DNA of 64,000 nt from Okapia johnstoni (taxonomy: Eukaryota > Chordata > Mammalia > Artiodactyla > Giraffidae): contig CM044320.1 in the NCBI GenBank assembly GCA_024291935.2, positions 47,744,001 to 47,808,000 on the forward strand, written 5' to 3'. The position numbers and the translations under genes were made by a program. This document shows, piece after piece, positions 1-13,306 of the stretch (position 1 is the first letter of the stretch; every line of letters begins with the position of its first letter). The notes below the pieces were generated by a model that saw nothing but the letters and a program-made list of their open reading frames with translations, had not been told where the DNA came from and ran no database searches.

Positions 1-579
1 GGCATTTGTACCAAATATAAGTTGGATGCATTTATTTTAGACACAAAGCTTTATTTTTTCCACATCTTGCTAAAAGATGCAAGTAGTTACAACTTTGAGG
101 CCAATCATTTTAGGCATATGTTTTAAGCATAGAAAGTCTCAAACTCTGAATTGTTCCTTCAAGAGATGAGTTAGTGTGTGACCTGATCAGTACTTCTCTC
201 TTTTTATTTCTTCCATATAGAGCACTATGTAAATTTAGCATATCAATAATACAGGATATATCAAACAGTATGTAAAACTCTGTTTTTTAGTACAATGGTG
301 CTATTTTGTAGTTCGTTATAGGAAAGAGTCTGGCCAAAACGGTAAAAGGTGAAAGCAAAACTAAAGAGGAAGCCTGGAGCCAAAGGTGACACAGAGGGGA
401 AGGGTACTCAAAACTCAAACATTTGGGAAAGAAAAGCTCCCCAATTATGCCTTCCAAGAAAAATAAGACACAAAGTCCACTGATACAAATTTGATTGGCG
501 AGTCCAGAGAGGAGTAGAAAAAGCAGAAGGCTAGGAATTTAATTATCCTAGTTTCTTATTCTCGCTGAAGAAACAAACA
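1..579. other. Unassigned AT-rich sequence
   Basis: I see no gene, exon-like open frame or recognisable repeat here. The sequence is plain AT-rich non-coding DNA leading into a MIR element. Confidence 0.5.
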
Positions 580-735
580 TCTGACGACTCTGCCATGGAC
601 TCACCACTGTATGACCTTGGGCAAGTCACTTCACCTCTCTGTGCCTCAGTTTCCTCATCTGCAAAATGGGGGCAATATGTAATCTACCTACCTCACAGGG
701 GTGGTATGAGGATTAAAAAGATAAAGCTCCAGATT
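580..735 (+). repeat. MIR SINE, core region
   Basis: The stretch carries the MIR core in sense orientation: the tGTGACCTTGGGCAAGTcact-type segment, followed by CTCTGTGCCTCAGTTTCCTCATCTG-like sequence, then the aaaatggggg and gaggattaaa blocks. MIR is an old tRNA-derived mammalian SINE. The 83-codon open frame over it is a by-product of the repeat, not a gene. Confidence 0.9.
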
Positions 736-1125
736 TTTATCCTGAGCTGCTATGAGGGCATCAAGATCAGAGCCCTTGAGTTGCTAGGATGCAAAGAATT
801 CTATAAACAACCCATTCACAGCATAGCTAGAAAATTGATAAGCTGAATGCTGTTGACATGCCAGTTCTTGTTAGTGAGGCTATCCAACTATCTGTTAAAA
901 GCTAACAGCTCAATCTCTTTTAAAACACTTTTCAAAATAACTTAGAAACATTTGAACCTACAATTTGATTTTGAATTCTGCATTTGGATTTATAAATATA
1001 AAGTGAAAACGGAGCAAAGAAAAGAAAGAAGGAAAAAAACAAAGATTTCTACAAGTGAAAGGATGGTTACTCCTTTTGTTAGCACTTACTGACTCTTCCA
1101 AGCATTTGCTAATAATCGAATAATT

Positions 1126-1336
1126 TGTTGTTTAGTCACTCAGTCACGGCCTACTCTTTTGCGACCCAATGGACCATAGCCCACCAGGCTTCTCTGTCCA
1201 TGGGATTTCCCAGGCAAGAATATCGGAGTGGGTTGCCATTACTTCCTCCAGAGGATCTTCCTGACCCAGGGATCGAACCCACATCTTCTGCTTGGCAGGC
1301 AGATTCTTTACCACAGAGCCACCTGGGAAACCCAAT
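1126..1336 (-). repeat. Bov-tA SINE, near full length
   Basis: Read on the minus strand, it begins with the tRNA-like head (GGTTTCCCAGGTGGCTCtgtgg), has a B-box-like GGTTCGATCCC, and continues into the BovB-derived tail that ends in the gactgagtgac-type sequence. This is the standard bovid Bov-tA structure of tRNA-derived head plus BovB 3' tail. All three overlapping open frames here are SINE translation. Confidence 0.95.
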
Positions 1337-1339
1337 CCA

Positions 1340-3598
1340 ATAATACTTATGTTAATATCATAAATGAGACTATTCATTTTGAAAGCCACGGCTATTTCCT
1401 CTCTTTAAGCCCAAGATTTCAAATACTGAAATAATAACTAATAAAATGTCACAAATTTACTTTCCTGAATGTATTTTGTTCCTATCCTTGGAAGTATATA
1501 CATAAACATATATTTTTAAAATTTTTTGACAAAAATATGCTTAACTAGAGTTGCAAGTTGAGAGACAAAAACGTTTCTTTCACTGCTAGAAATTTTCTAG
1601 CTCATAACTCATGTCTGCTTAGAAGAGTGGCTTCTAGTCCCTCTGTGGATATATCTTATCCATTCAATTGAAAATCGGTATCAAGAAAACCCAATGATAA
1701 GAACAAGTCCATGCTGACCTAGGAAAATATTTCCTGTCTATATATCAAGGTTTTCTTACTAAAACAACAAATCATTCATCATTCATATCTTTTTATCTGC
1801 CTTAGAATTTTTTGGTAAAAAGCAACCAGACTTGATTATTTCATATAAATTATATCCCTTTTATTCTTGGAGAGTGTACATGCAAAACAAAAGTAGCATC
1901 TTTAGTTTTCATCCCACTGGTTCACCTCAAGGTTCAGAGGCCAGAAAAAAAGAGATTTCTTGTATCTCCAAACTTATGCAAAAAGAGGCCTCTTTAATGG
2001 ATGTCCTTTTCAGTCAACTGGTATTTTAACCTCAGTCCACAGTGTTATTTGAATTCAGCACCTGCGGCATGCTGAGCTATGTTCTGATCACTGTGGACAA
2101 TGTAAAAGAAACCATAGGTGGTTTTGCTCTTCATCTGTTTTCTAGACATATGGTTTCTGTGGATTGAGATACTGGATCCATTTTCCCAAAATGGCACTTC
2201 TGAGTTTTATTTCTTATTCCTAGTGTATACCTTTTAAAATTACTGACTACCAATAATATGTTACATGCAACCTTCTACAGACTTTTATGTTTCCAGACAT
2301 AAGTGAATATGTTAATTCTAAGAGTGTCTATGACTTATTTGATTCACTAATAATTCTAGTCATAACCAAAAATACCCCATGAGGAAAGCTTAAATATGGA
2401 AAGCTGTATTACTTTTCTTTATTTTTTCTAACACATAGTCCTATTCAACTGTATCATAAATCAGCTAATTAAAAATTAGCTAATTATGCTAACCCACTAT
2501 CTTATTTTCAAATGATTTAAAACTGGAAGTCAAATTGCTGTCAACTCCAAAAGCCAGCTGATCACTATATAGTACAGCAGAATGACCCAGTATTGAGAGA
2601 AGGAAGCACATAAAATCTTACAACTCAATTTGTAAGCTTTACTCTAGAATTTTAAGATGAGGCAATATCAAGATATTTACAAAAGAACTATAAACACGTG
2701 TAAGAGTGAGCTTTCAATTTATGGGTTGATTTCCAGTTTAATTGACAACATTGAATACCTAGGTCAAATTTCCATTCCCAGTTCTCCAAATAGTATGATT
2801 GTATTATTAGAACACTTTAAAATGAGGAAGACCCATGAAAAAAGTGAAAGCGTCTTTCCATCAGAATCCACTCTTTTAGAGATAAGGAAAAACTCTCCCA
2901 ATACTCACCCCCACCACACACACACACTCATCCTAAGAGTCCAATGGAATATTGAGAAGAAATCACTTCCTTGAAGAATCTTAAAAAAAAAAAAAAAAAG
3001 CCTGGTGTCCCTTGAGAATCCTTCCCCTCCTTGGAATGTCAATGTTTGTGTAGATGAAACCATCTCATGCACTGTGGCTTCAGGGTTTCTGTTACTAGTT
3101 TATGCACTTGGGAGAATGCTTTAAAATGGAAGATGTAGCACATTTTGCTTTCCCATTTATTGTTTGGCCAGCTATGCCAATGTGGTGCTAATGTTTCTTT
3201 AAGAAAGTACTTGACTAAAAAAAAAGAAAAAAAGAAAAAAAAGAAAGCATAGACATATTTTTTTAAAGTATGAAAACAACAATTCTATAGCTAGATGGCA
3301 TAAGAAAATAGCATTAGGTCTAGTCACCACCACCTTTCAACTTTTTATCACTTGCAAGTAGCGTACTGTTCACCAAATTGTGAGTTTGGGGGTGCAAGGG
3401 CAGAAGATGAAAACTGTTTTATGTTAGAAGGCTCCATTGTTTTGTTGGCTCTCAAACTCGGCAAAATTAGCGATATATTATCCAATCTGAACACTTTGAT
3501 TCAGGAGCATGGAGTATAAAAGGGAAAGAAAAAATAAAAAAAAAAAAGACCTTATAGGCAAATGGCAGAATTGAAAAGATGATTGAGTTACTCATTGA

Positions 3599-3640
<42 letters not shown>

Positions 3641-6564
3641 CTCTGCTCTAAAACATACTCAGCAAGTGGAGAAAATAAAAACAAAGAGAAAAATGCATAG
3701 ATTCACCTGCTAAAAATAGCTTCTGCCACATCCCCCCCTTGAGTAGTTCTTTGGCGTCGACTGGTTTAATAGAATATATTCTCCCTTCACCTAAACATCT
3801 CAAAGAGCAGTAGCTCTCATAAAAGCAATCACTGATCTCATTGGGAAGTGTTGGAAAGTATTTCCTTCTGAGATGGGGGTTATCTACTGATAAGGACAGA
3901 GAAGAATTTATGAGAAATCGTTGAAGAGATGGCTAACAATCTGTGAAGATTTTTTTGTTTCTTCTGTTTTTGTTTTTTACTTTATACAGTCTTTATGAAT
4001 ATCTTAATGTTCAAAAATGACTTGTTTTTTTCTTCTTTTTTTATATTGGAATAAGGGATGATAAGTTAAACCCACATAGACTGACTCTTTAAAACTATAG
4101 GCTAGATAGAAATGTATGTTTGACTTGTTGAAGCTATAATCAGACTATTTAAAAATGTGTTTGCTATTTTTAATCTTAAAAGATTGTACTAATTTATTAG
4201 AGACAGATCCTATTTGGCTCTCTTCATAAGAAAGAGCATTTCCCTTCAAATCACCTGGGCTTTCCCATCGATGTTTTTGAAAGAATAATCTGATTCATGC
4301 ATCATTATGGCATCATTTATTGTTAAATTTTAAAATAAAATAAGTGTGATTCTTCATGCCCCTCTCCTGCAATGCTCATAAAGTCCAAAATCTGAAAGGG
4401 GCAAAAAAACAAGAGAAAATTTTGTTGGTTCTTTGTTTTGGGTTTGTTTGTTTGTTTTTGATGCTAATGTTTAATCCTATAGTACATATTTGCTTATTGC
4501 TATGTTAATATTTTAAAAGACTTTTCTGTTAGGTATTAGAAACTGATACATAGATATCTTTTTTGTGTGATTTCTATTTAAAAAAAAAAAGGAGATGAGA
4601 TGACTGTCTGAGCTTTAAGTGCGTGTGGTACAGGATAAAGATACAAATTTAAACAACCAAATCCTATCTGGAGCAAAACTTTTTGTAGAGAACCTCTCAT
4701 AGATGAGACAGAGGCCCAGGGAAGTTTTGAAACTCTTTTTTTCCTCTTAGTCCTTATTCATTTAGTATCTGTCTCAAAATTTTGTAGAGGACTGACCAAA
4801 CTGAAACCCTGAAATGAAAGGGACCTCTTTTAAAACATACATTTCACCTGTTTTCTTAATTTATGAAGCCACATTGATCTTAAACATGGTCCCCATTTCT
4901 CCCCATTCTTCAAGTGTCATTGATACGGTCTTTCAAGAAAAAACCACTTAAAAAGAGTACACAAAAGTTCAAATGTCACTGCCCAATTGAAATGTAAATT
5001 AAGATACAGTTTCTCCTATTTAACCCCTGCTGAATCTCACCTGTCATCTTCAAATGGCCTTCACTCTCCTTAGAATATGCCTTTTTTTAATTGCCCAGGC
5101 CTAAATGCACTGATGTAAAAGTAGGAAAAATGAAAGAAGAACTCAAAAATCCCTTCCAAACCACCCACTGGCCCCACTCACCTACCCATAGCAAAATCAC
5201 TACTGTTAATCCCTTAATCTGATTTTTTTTTGGATATTTATCTTGTACCTGCTGCTAAACACACTGCAGGAGGGACTCTGAAAGCTCAAGCCACCTACTC
5301 ACATCTCTTATCTGTGTCTGTGTATTATTAAAATGTCTATTCAAATATCAAAAACTTTCAAACATCATGCAGCTTGTATTCAGTTTATACAAAGGCCCCA
5401 AGTACTATGTCAGATCTCTTTTTGCTGAAAGAGCTAATGAAGTTGAAACCTGGGATTACATCATGTGTTTTGCTTCATTTGTTTTTATCACATTTATAGG
5501 CCAAGTGTGATAAATAAACTTACAGACACTGAATTAATCTTCCCTGCTACTCTGAAACCAGAAAATAATGATTGGTCATTCATTATATCTGTTTTAGTTC
5601 AAAACATATTTTTTATTAAATTAACTCTGTATTTGAAATTATTATTCAATTCATTTATGGCAGAGGAATATCAATCCTAATGACTTCTAAAAATGTAACT
5701 AACTGAATCATTATCTGACATTTACTGTTTAATAAGCATATTTTGAAAATGTATGGCTAGAGCGTCATAATAAAATGATATATCTTTCTTTAGTAATTAC
5801 ATTAAAATTAATCATGTTTGACTAACTAGTTCTTTTGGACAATGTTGGTGTAATGTGTCATTCCTTAAGAATTCTATTGTAATGTAGAATTTTTATTAAG
5901 ATCATTGCAGCAAATAAAACATGAAAACTTACCCAGAAAATAAAACTAGTCATACACCAGAATGGAGATATCTTACAAAGTTTACAGGTTATATTTAAAA
6001 ATAAATGTTTCAAAGAACTTGTACAAACTATGTAAGAGATGTATGAATTGTACAATAGATGCATTAACAATAAAGCAGTTTTAAGTAAGCCATCCCACTC
6101 ACTGTAATCCAACAGTGAGTTATAACCCATGACACAAAGCATTTGGGAAAAAGTTTTCTATCATGCAGGGTACATAATATACAAGCAGCATTTAATACAC
6201 TCCCATATGGAGAGATGTTATAAGAATGTGATCTCTCAACACTGAATTTTTGTTTCAATAAATCTAATTCTTTACTGAATTGACACCGTGAATATCAAAC
6301 TCACAGTAGCATTTGTGGAAGTACTGGGTGGAAATTAGTATTGATAATTTCCCTCTTGTTGTTTGAAAGCATCTCATTCTGTTTCCCTTTACTTAAACCC
6401 TCCATGAATTATTGGGAAATTTACCTAAATGTAAAAAAGGCTCACAAGTTTTACACTTGATTTTAAGGAACTAATAATATTACTAAAGTTTCCTGTATCA
6501 TTTTCCCACACGGGGCTCACCATTACACCCAATTTCACTCACTCAGGTGATAAATTATCACCAC
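1340..6564. other. 5.2-kb AT-rich stretch with almost no young repeats
   Basis: No SINE, LINE or DNA transposon is recognisable across this segment. It contains a poly-A run near 2982-2999, an A/G-rich run at about 3217-3246 and a (TG)n tract at 3601. Open frames are short (at most 105 codons) with no recognisable domain, Kozak context or splice pattern. See the finding on a possible constrained non-coding region. Confidence 0.5.
3601..3638. repeat. (TG)19 microsatellite
   Basis: An uninterrupted TG dinucleotide run. Unlike three other dinucleotide arrays in this window, it is not attached to a SINE tail. Confidence 0.97.
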
Positions 6565-6790
6565 CCCAACAATGGTTAATATTTGCTGAGCACTAATTAT
6601 GGATCAGTCACTACACTAAGTGGTTCACCTATATTATATCATTAGTCTTTATAAAAACCCTATGAGTTTGGCACTATTATGAACCCTATTATACACATGA
6701 GGAAATGGAGGTTCAAAGACATTATTTAACTTGCTAAAGGTCAGAGACAGGCAGAGCAGCCTTGAAGCTGGGTTTGAAGACATCAAAACA
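6565..6790 (-). repeat. MIR SINE, antisense
   Basis: The plus strand shows the reverse-complement MIR signature: ttgctgagcac, then taaaaaccctatgagtt, acacatgaggaaatggagg and acttgctaaaggtcagag. A 101-codon antisense open frame over this region is repeat-derived. Confidence 0.85.
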
Positions 6791-8855
6791 TGTGATTTCA
6801 CTACTTCATCATTCATGCCCCAATCCAGACACAAAGACAGTTCCATACACTGATACATTCTTGTTTGTATTTGGTTGTATGAGGCAGAAATAGAGCTAAT
6901 TGGACCTTTGAGTAATAAACTATTTTTGAATATGAACTTAAGATAAATCAGCATTTCTGCTTTTAACCTTACCTACAGCCATTCCTCTACAGTCCACATC
7001 CCAGTGTTGTTTTGAGATAGCCCTTCCCATCATGCACTTAATACCCAATGGTAAATCAGTCTCAGCCAGGAAGGGTATGTCTTGAATCCTTACGCAGTTC
7101 AGAAATAAACTCTTTCTAAAAAAGTAAAACTAGAAACTGATCACAAAGAATCTTGCCAAGAGCTCTGGCAACAATACACCTATTGTTCTCGTGACATTTT
7201 GTCAAAGTCAGTGAGGTCTCAAGAAACATAGTTGAAGCAAGACTTCCACAGGCAAAAATGTGGACTCCTAGAGTCCATGTTCCTAGTTTCTATATCCCTG
7301 TCCTTCAAAAAGGCCTTAGTTATCCCACTCTAGGGATTCCCAGTGGGTATAGTTCTAGTTCTAGATGGCATTTTGAAAATGTGCAGGGACATTTGGGGTT
7401 GTCAATCACAATGATTAGGGGGTATTATGGATATTTATTGGGCAGAGGTTAGAGTTCCAGACACTTCATGCAGATGATAAACCTATTTATAATTACCTAA
7501 GCATGATTTTGACATAAATTGAATTTTCCAGGAATGCTACCATTGTAAACTAAGGGGAAGGTGGTAACTTATTTCATTTAGAACTTTATCAGGCATTGCC
7601 CACTGTTCCAGAAAAAGCATCATTGATGGCAATGCTAACTGTGCTATTTGAATCTCTTCATTCTCTACCTATATCAGTCCTCTTACACCTGTCACGTTCA
7701 TAATTTTCCACATGGGGTGAATATCTGACCACTTCACTATGTTTTCAAATAGAGTTGAGCCTTAGCATTTCTATCTTGCAATGCATGTTATTTTGCTGCA
7801 AACTGTTTTCATTCCACTTTATATTACAGTTCAGGCATCACTTTTATTTTTGTTGAACTTGTGTATGTATTATCTATGAATTTCACTTTGGGATATTAAA
7901 GAGTATATCATAAAATGTTTGCTATAAAAAGGGGAGCTTTGGGTATGATAGGGCTGAATACAACAGTTATGATCCTACCTGAGTCATGATGACAGATGGA
8001 TGGCAGAGCCTTTGCCCTCTTCCCAGTGAGGCATTTAAAGTGTAGAGCTGAGCTGAAAGCTTGTATCTCCCTCACCTGTTTATGGATAGAGATAAACCTC
8101 TTTGGGATCCAATAAAGGATAATGGTTATGGTTAATACAACATCTGTTTTCTAAATGTTCTTTCCTTCACCCTGTGATGGGATGAGATGATTTGGAAAAG
8201 AATAAAGCAATCACTGAAAACAGAAACAGATGTAAATTGGATTTGAGACAATAGCAGCAATACATCAGAAGTAAAATTTGACCTTGGATTTCACGCAAGG
8301 TCGGAAATGTGGCCTAGAAGGGAGGTTTCTCTTTATGATGGTTACTACCAGGCAAGTTAAGAGTAAGTAACTGTCCTATGACTTTCTAACTCTCCTGCAT
8401 TTACTGAAGTCAGTGGCTCCCACTAGTCCCCAACCTCCTCCACTAGAGGGAACAATGGGGAGAGCCTCTCCAAATGGAAATTTGGGGGATTCATAGTCTG
8501 TATTCACAGCAACTTCTCTACCTAAGTGCTGTGGCTGAATCCTCCATTCCATCCTACAAACACGGAACTCTCCTTCCCAAACCCAAGTGTCTAAAAGATG
8601 TGATAGACAGAGATGGAGAAAGTGCCCCCCTAGAGAGGGGAGGAGACAGCAGTAAGAGAGGCAGAAATCATACTCAGGATTGTACTCTCACACTTTATTT
8701 GGCCCAGATCTTCTAATTCAGCCACTCTTCTAGAATCTAAAATATTCAGATAGGGTTACTCCAAGACCAATATTCTCTCCCTATTTTTTTGTTTTTTTCT
8801 GTCTCTCTCTCCTTTAAAGATCTTTTGGAAATGGAAGCATTTCCATTCCTTTCCT
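6791..8855. other. Unassigned unique-looking sequence
   Basis: No repeat family or gene is recognised. Short open frames (64 and 80 codons) show no domain and no splice-site context that would argue for exons. Confidence 0.45.
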
Positions 8856-8857
8856 GA

Positions 8858-9065
8858 AGTGAAAGTGAAAGTGTTAGTTGCTGAGTCAGGTCTGACTCTT
8901 TGTAACCCCTTGGACGGTAGCCCGCCAGGCTCCTCTGTCCGTGGAATTCTCTAGGCAAGAATACTGAAGTGGGTAACCATCCCCTTCTCCAGAGGATCTT
9001 CCCGACCCAGAGACTGAACTTGGGTCTCTTGCATTGCAGGTAGATTCTTTACCATCTGAGCCATT
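8858..9065 (-). repeat. Bov-tA SINE
   Basis: The minus strand reads as a Bov-tA. The tRNA-like head lies at the right (ccatctgagccattc on plus) and the BovB-type tail at the left, ending in an aagtgaaagtgaaagtg motif typical of Bov-A monomer ends. Confidence 0.93.
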
Positions 9066-9639
9066 CTCTTAGTTAATATTGAAAAGTCCCTTCTGGTATC
9101 TCTAGTCTTCACTGCAGTAGTAAAAGATACAGTGAAATAATTTAACATATATTTATGCTAGAATGTACTGGATGTTCATCTATTTGCTCTCATATCCATT
9201 TTCCAAGGTTCTATTTATCTGCTTTGTTTCACAAGGAGCTACATTTTCTAGCCCCTGTTTCTCTGATTTCCAGGTAGGTTTGGCTAACAGGAGGCACTAA
9301 CAGCAATAGAGATCAGGAAGAAGGAAGAAGCCAGGGTGTTTCCTCCCTTTTTCGTCTGCTTCCAGCAGCATCTTCAGCAGTAATTGCAGTCTCTGCCTCC
9401 CACTTTGAGCAACACACTGTCCCGCCGGTGGACCTAGATCCATCCACATGGGTTTTCTCAGATGGGAACATGACTTCCTCTCTGTGTCTTCCTAGTTCTA
9501 GAGATGGTGGTGACTTCCTGATGTTGTTAATCTCTGGATTGACTCCCTTCTCTTATTTGACTACTTATTTCTCCCATCACCTGTTCTAAATATCCTCTGA
9601 TTAAAATACCTAGAATCGTTTCTGCTCCCCTCTCTGGAC
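9066..9639. other. Unassigned sequence between a Bov-tA and a MIR
   Basis: No recognisable gene or repeat is seen. Confidence 0.4.
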
Positions 9640-9880
9640 CTTAACTAATACCCACAGGAACAACAGAGAGGTAAACAGCATGAGTGCTAAAATCAGGCAG
9701 ATGAGGGTGTGTGTTGTGGCTCTGACCTTTCTAGCTGGGTTCTCTAGACAAACAACCTCCGTGAGGCTCAGTTTCCTCTTTTGTAAAATGGTATTAATAA
9801 CAACAACAGCAACAATATCTACCTCTTACTGCTATTTGAGGATTAAACACTATCATGCAACAGTTCCTAAATTTCTAGGT
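9640..9880 (+). repeat. MIR SINE
   Basis: The sense MIR core is visible as gaggctcagtttcctcttttgtaaaatgg, followed by a degenerate aacaacaacagcaaca run, then ctacctcttactg and gaggattaaa. The 71-codon open frame over it is the repeat. Confidence 0.85.
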
Positions 9881-11880
9881 TTCTCCAAATTGTAAAATTT
9901 CCAAAAATAAGAGTAGATTTTTCAAGAAACTGAAATAGGATGGCAAAGTCTTTATTTGGTTAAAGTAAGGACATTTTTAAAAACCAATCATTACCACCAT
10001 GTGACTCAAAGGGAATCATTGGAAAACAGGACATGAATATAATCTCAGACTAAAGAGCAGTTTCTTAAATTTAATAAATTAATCTTTACGGAAAACTCAT
10101 CACATCATCTCAGTTTATCCGTTTCATCTCTTTGGTTTCTCTATGGCTCAAAACACTGGCACAGTCCAGCTCTAGTCTGCTCCTCAGTTCTTGTTGATAC
10201 TTTTGTTGTCATTACATATATTATTATTATTAGGAATGACAGTACTTATTAAGGATATAAGATATTCAAGGCACAATTCTCTCCATTGGCTTTGTCACAC
10301 CCTTTTCCATGTACACTCTGACTCATGGCCCCAACTATTCTGAACAAATGACCACCTCCTCCCCTAATTTTACTCTGACTTAGCATTTCAGGGGGAAAGT
10401 AATGTTTGAGCCAAAAAAAAAAAAATCCTTATACTACAAAAGCAAATGTAAAAGTTCAAGTCTAGCATTTTCTTGCAGAGTCACTTTAATCCTTTCTCTT
10501 TCCTCTCCCTAGCCCAGCCCATCCCAGTCAGCACAGCTACAAATTTTCCATACAACGATTTTTAACTATTTATATGATATTTATATGAATATTTATATAA
10601 ATATTTAACTATTTATATGATATTCAGGCCCTTCCTAAATAATACCAAAACATTTAATCTAAGTAATTGAAAGAAACCATGCAAATAAGTCAGTTATTTG
10701 TCATCATGCAAAATGTCCATTGGATTTGTATTTTTCAATAATTTCTCAACCAGTTTTACTGGCTTTTTCAGCACATAACTTCAATTATTCTGCCTTTTAC
10801 TTTTAGTCATATTTGTTCCAATCCATATTCTTCTAAGTCATCACAATTATTCTTAGCAATTGCTGTTAAATGATATTTGATGGTCTGGTCTCTTACTTCT
10901 CAGGTTGTTCAATTTTCCATAATATCAAATAATAGAAATGAGGCAAACACATCCCTGAAAGAGGAAAAGAATATATTTTCAAGTCCTTCTTAAGCTGTAA
11001 GAATTTATTTTTTATCTTTCATTGTATGTGTAACATTATTCTGAATCCTCTTTGGGGTTGCTCCTGCAGGACCCAGGGGGTATATCAGTCACTGGAAAAG
11101 CAACTTGAGAATCTCTGGGATTGATTTTTGAAAATGCAGTATCCACAGAAACAGACCTCAGATGCTATCCCAGCAAATGCTGGCAACTCTACACTTCTGT
11201 GGAAGATGCCTTTTGTGGGTTTGCCCAACGGCTGTCTGTGGAGACCATCACTGTTTGAAACATAGCACATTCTATGCTGTATCCTTGTATGACCATTGCA
11301 AGAATTCTGAGTGTAGAGTTGTATTTCCCAGAAAGAGTACATAGCAGGCTAAAAGCAGCTGGATAAGATAAGGAAAATCAGTCAGTGAAAGGTTTGCTTA
11401 GAGGCTCTGGGGCATGTTCAAGCCCTCTAGGGTTTATTTGTATAGTATTAATAAGCCAATTCTAAAAGTCAAACAGATAAAACTCCAAAACTCATAAGTA
11501 AACTCTTGCACTGAAGTACCACATATTCCTGGATCGGTACACTGCTTTTTACCTACAAAGTAAATGAATGTGGGAAACAGATGTGGGTGGCCATCAACAG
11601 GACGGATCCATGTGCATTTGGTCAGGCTATTGCCTCTGAAAATCTGACCTCTGTCCCACGAGCTGAGGGAGGAAGAAAGACGAAGCTTTTTGAAGAAGCA
11701 CCCCAGATAAACCCACGTGGAGCCATTCTTCTAGTAGTTTTAATGATTTGCAAGCAACCACTCACACTTTCTCACTGGGCCCCCTGGGAACCCATGCTGC
11801 ATAGTTTAGAGACAGGCAGACAGGATTAAGGGTAAGGTCTGTGAACCACGGAACACAATTTTCCTCTCCATGAAATGAAC
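9881..11880. other. Unassigned AT-rich sequence
   Basis: No gene is supported. The stretch includes a short local duplication at 10562-10623 and a moderately GC-richer stretch at about 11050-11340, where open frames of 85 (minus) and 60 (plus) codons overlap. Neither shows a recognisable domain. Confidence 0.4.
10562..10623. repeat. Local 43-bp tandem duplication
   Basis: The 19-mer TTAACTATTTATATGATAT occurs at 10562 and again at 10605, an exact repeat with a 43-bp period inside an extremely AT-rich tract. It is probably a slippage duplication. Confidence 0.9.
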
Positions 11881-11938
11881 TGGCCCTTCTGGGGATCAAA
11901 CCTATGACCTTGTGCTCATTAGCACTCTACTCCAACCA
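11881..11938 (-). pseudogene. tRNA-Ile (AAT)-like remnant, 3' portion
   Basis: On the minus strand the sequence reads as the anticodon arm (GTGCTAAT), a variable/T-arm region (CAAGGTCATAGG), a B box with one change (GGTTTGATCCC against GGTTCGATCCC) and a 3' acceptor AGAAGGGCCA. This matches eukaryotic tRNA-Ile(AAT) in order and spacing. The first 15-20 nucleotides of the 5' acceptor and D arm are lost or scrambled, so it cannot fold as a full cloverleaf. It could instead be the head of a tRNA-derived SINE, but no SINE body follows it. Confidence 0.6.
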
Positions 11939-12824
11939 TGCCCAAAACAAATACAAGTTTGAAGCCAGAGGAGCTTCAAACCACACTTAAGAATGTAATC
12001 AACAGAGCCACAGGGAAACACATAAAGTAAACACTTTGTATATAGGCAAAAAGAACAGACGTTTTGGAAAGTGCCTACATTTTCTGAATCCCTTAGTCAT
12101 CTGAAGGCTTACTGGAAATTTCCACTTGGATATCTTCCATCATTTTGACTTCAACCATTTTCCTCCCTCAGCCCCCACCCCTGAAAGGAATTTACCATTT
12201 GGAACTTTCAGTTTATGGCACCATCACTCAGTCAACCAAGTTCAGAAACTTGGAGCTGTCCTTAGCAACACATTTGACCATCCAATGCATATTTAGTCCA
12301 AAACGAAATTCATTAAGGCCTTTATTCAAACATCTCTCATATCTCTTCTCTTGCCTATTCCCAGAAGCATCACCACAATCCAAACCTCATCACCTTCTGG
12401 ATATTATGATATAACTGCCTACCAGCTTTTGCTTCTCTGGTCCATTTTATATACCATTTGAAAAATTCTGCTTTGTACACCTTCTCAGAAACTTCAGTGG
12501 CTACTGTTCCAACTTGATATCTTACATTTTCCCAAAATCTGTTACAAATAAACTATTTCTATTCATCCCCATCTTTGCATATGCCCCTCTTTTCTGAATA
12601 TCCAAAGGCTAGCCACCATTCAAGACACAGTGTACATTTCATTTCTGTCTTTCTAGGCTACTTGAAACCCTATAGATCTATCTCTTTTGAACTCTTGGAC
12701 CCCACGTTAGCAGTACTATTCATTAGGACTTTAATTCTCTAATAATCTATCATGTTGTTATTTTTTCTTCTATGGAACACTGATCTATCAATCATATTAT
12801 AAATCTCTGAAGGCAGAGATTTGG
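11939..12824. other. Unassigned, pyrimidine-rich sequence
   Basis: The composition at 12140-12600 resembles an old interspersed repeat, but I cannot name the family. No gene is supported. Confidence 0.35.
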
Positions 12825-12960
12825 CTTTTAACCCACAGATATTTACTGAGCCTTAATGTACGAGCAATACTATCTTGGGAATATAATAATAAACAAAAGA
12901 GACTTACATTATAATAAGAGAAAGATGGGCAGTAGATAAATATATGAACAAGATACTTTC
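12825..12960 (-). repeat. Probable L2/MIR 3' end, antisense
   Basis: The plus strand begins with an atatttactgagcc-type motif followed by ataataaacaaaagagacttacatt. This is the order of a reverse-complement L2 3' region (ATTTATTGAGCACC then AATAAACAAAA). It is too diverged for a firm family call. Confidence 0.4.
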
Positions 12961-13306
12961 AAATAGTAGAGAAAACAAGAAGGCAATTCAAAAAACATGG
13001 ATTGAATCAGTATTACTAATTCATCTCTTTTCTGTGGCCAAGCAATCCAATGAAGAAGTCGAATTCTTACAAAACGAGTTATTACCCCATTTAGCCTTGA
13101 GTTCAGTTTTCCTCCAGCATTCTCTCCCTTAACAAAGTCCATCCTGTCATTTGGTTTTCTCTGCTATGAAGATGATGCTAGACTGATCTCTTTCCTGGAA
13201 TTCAGTCATTATAATCCACTGCCTGACAATCACCTCCACCTAGAACTGTCCAGTATAGCAGCCACTGGACAGCAGGTCAAAATTGGGATATGCTGTAGAT
13301 ATGAAT

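Noticed and set aside
595..846. 83-codon open frame at the left edge
   Set aside because: Its 5' two-thirds is a MIR core and the remainder has no domain.
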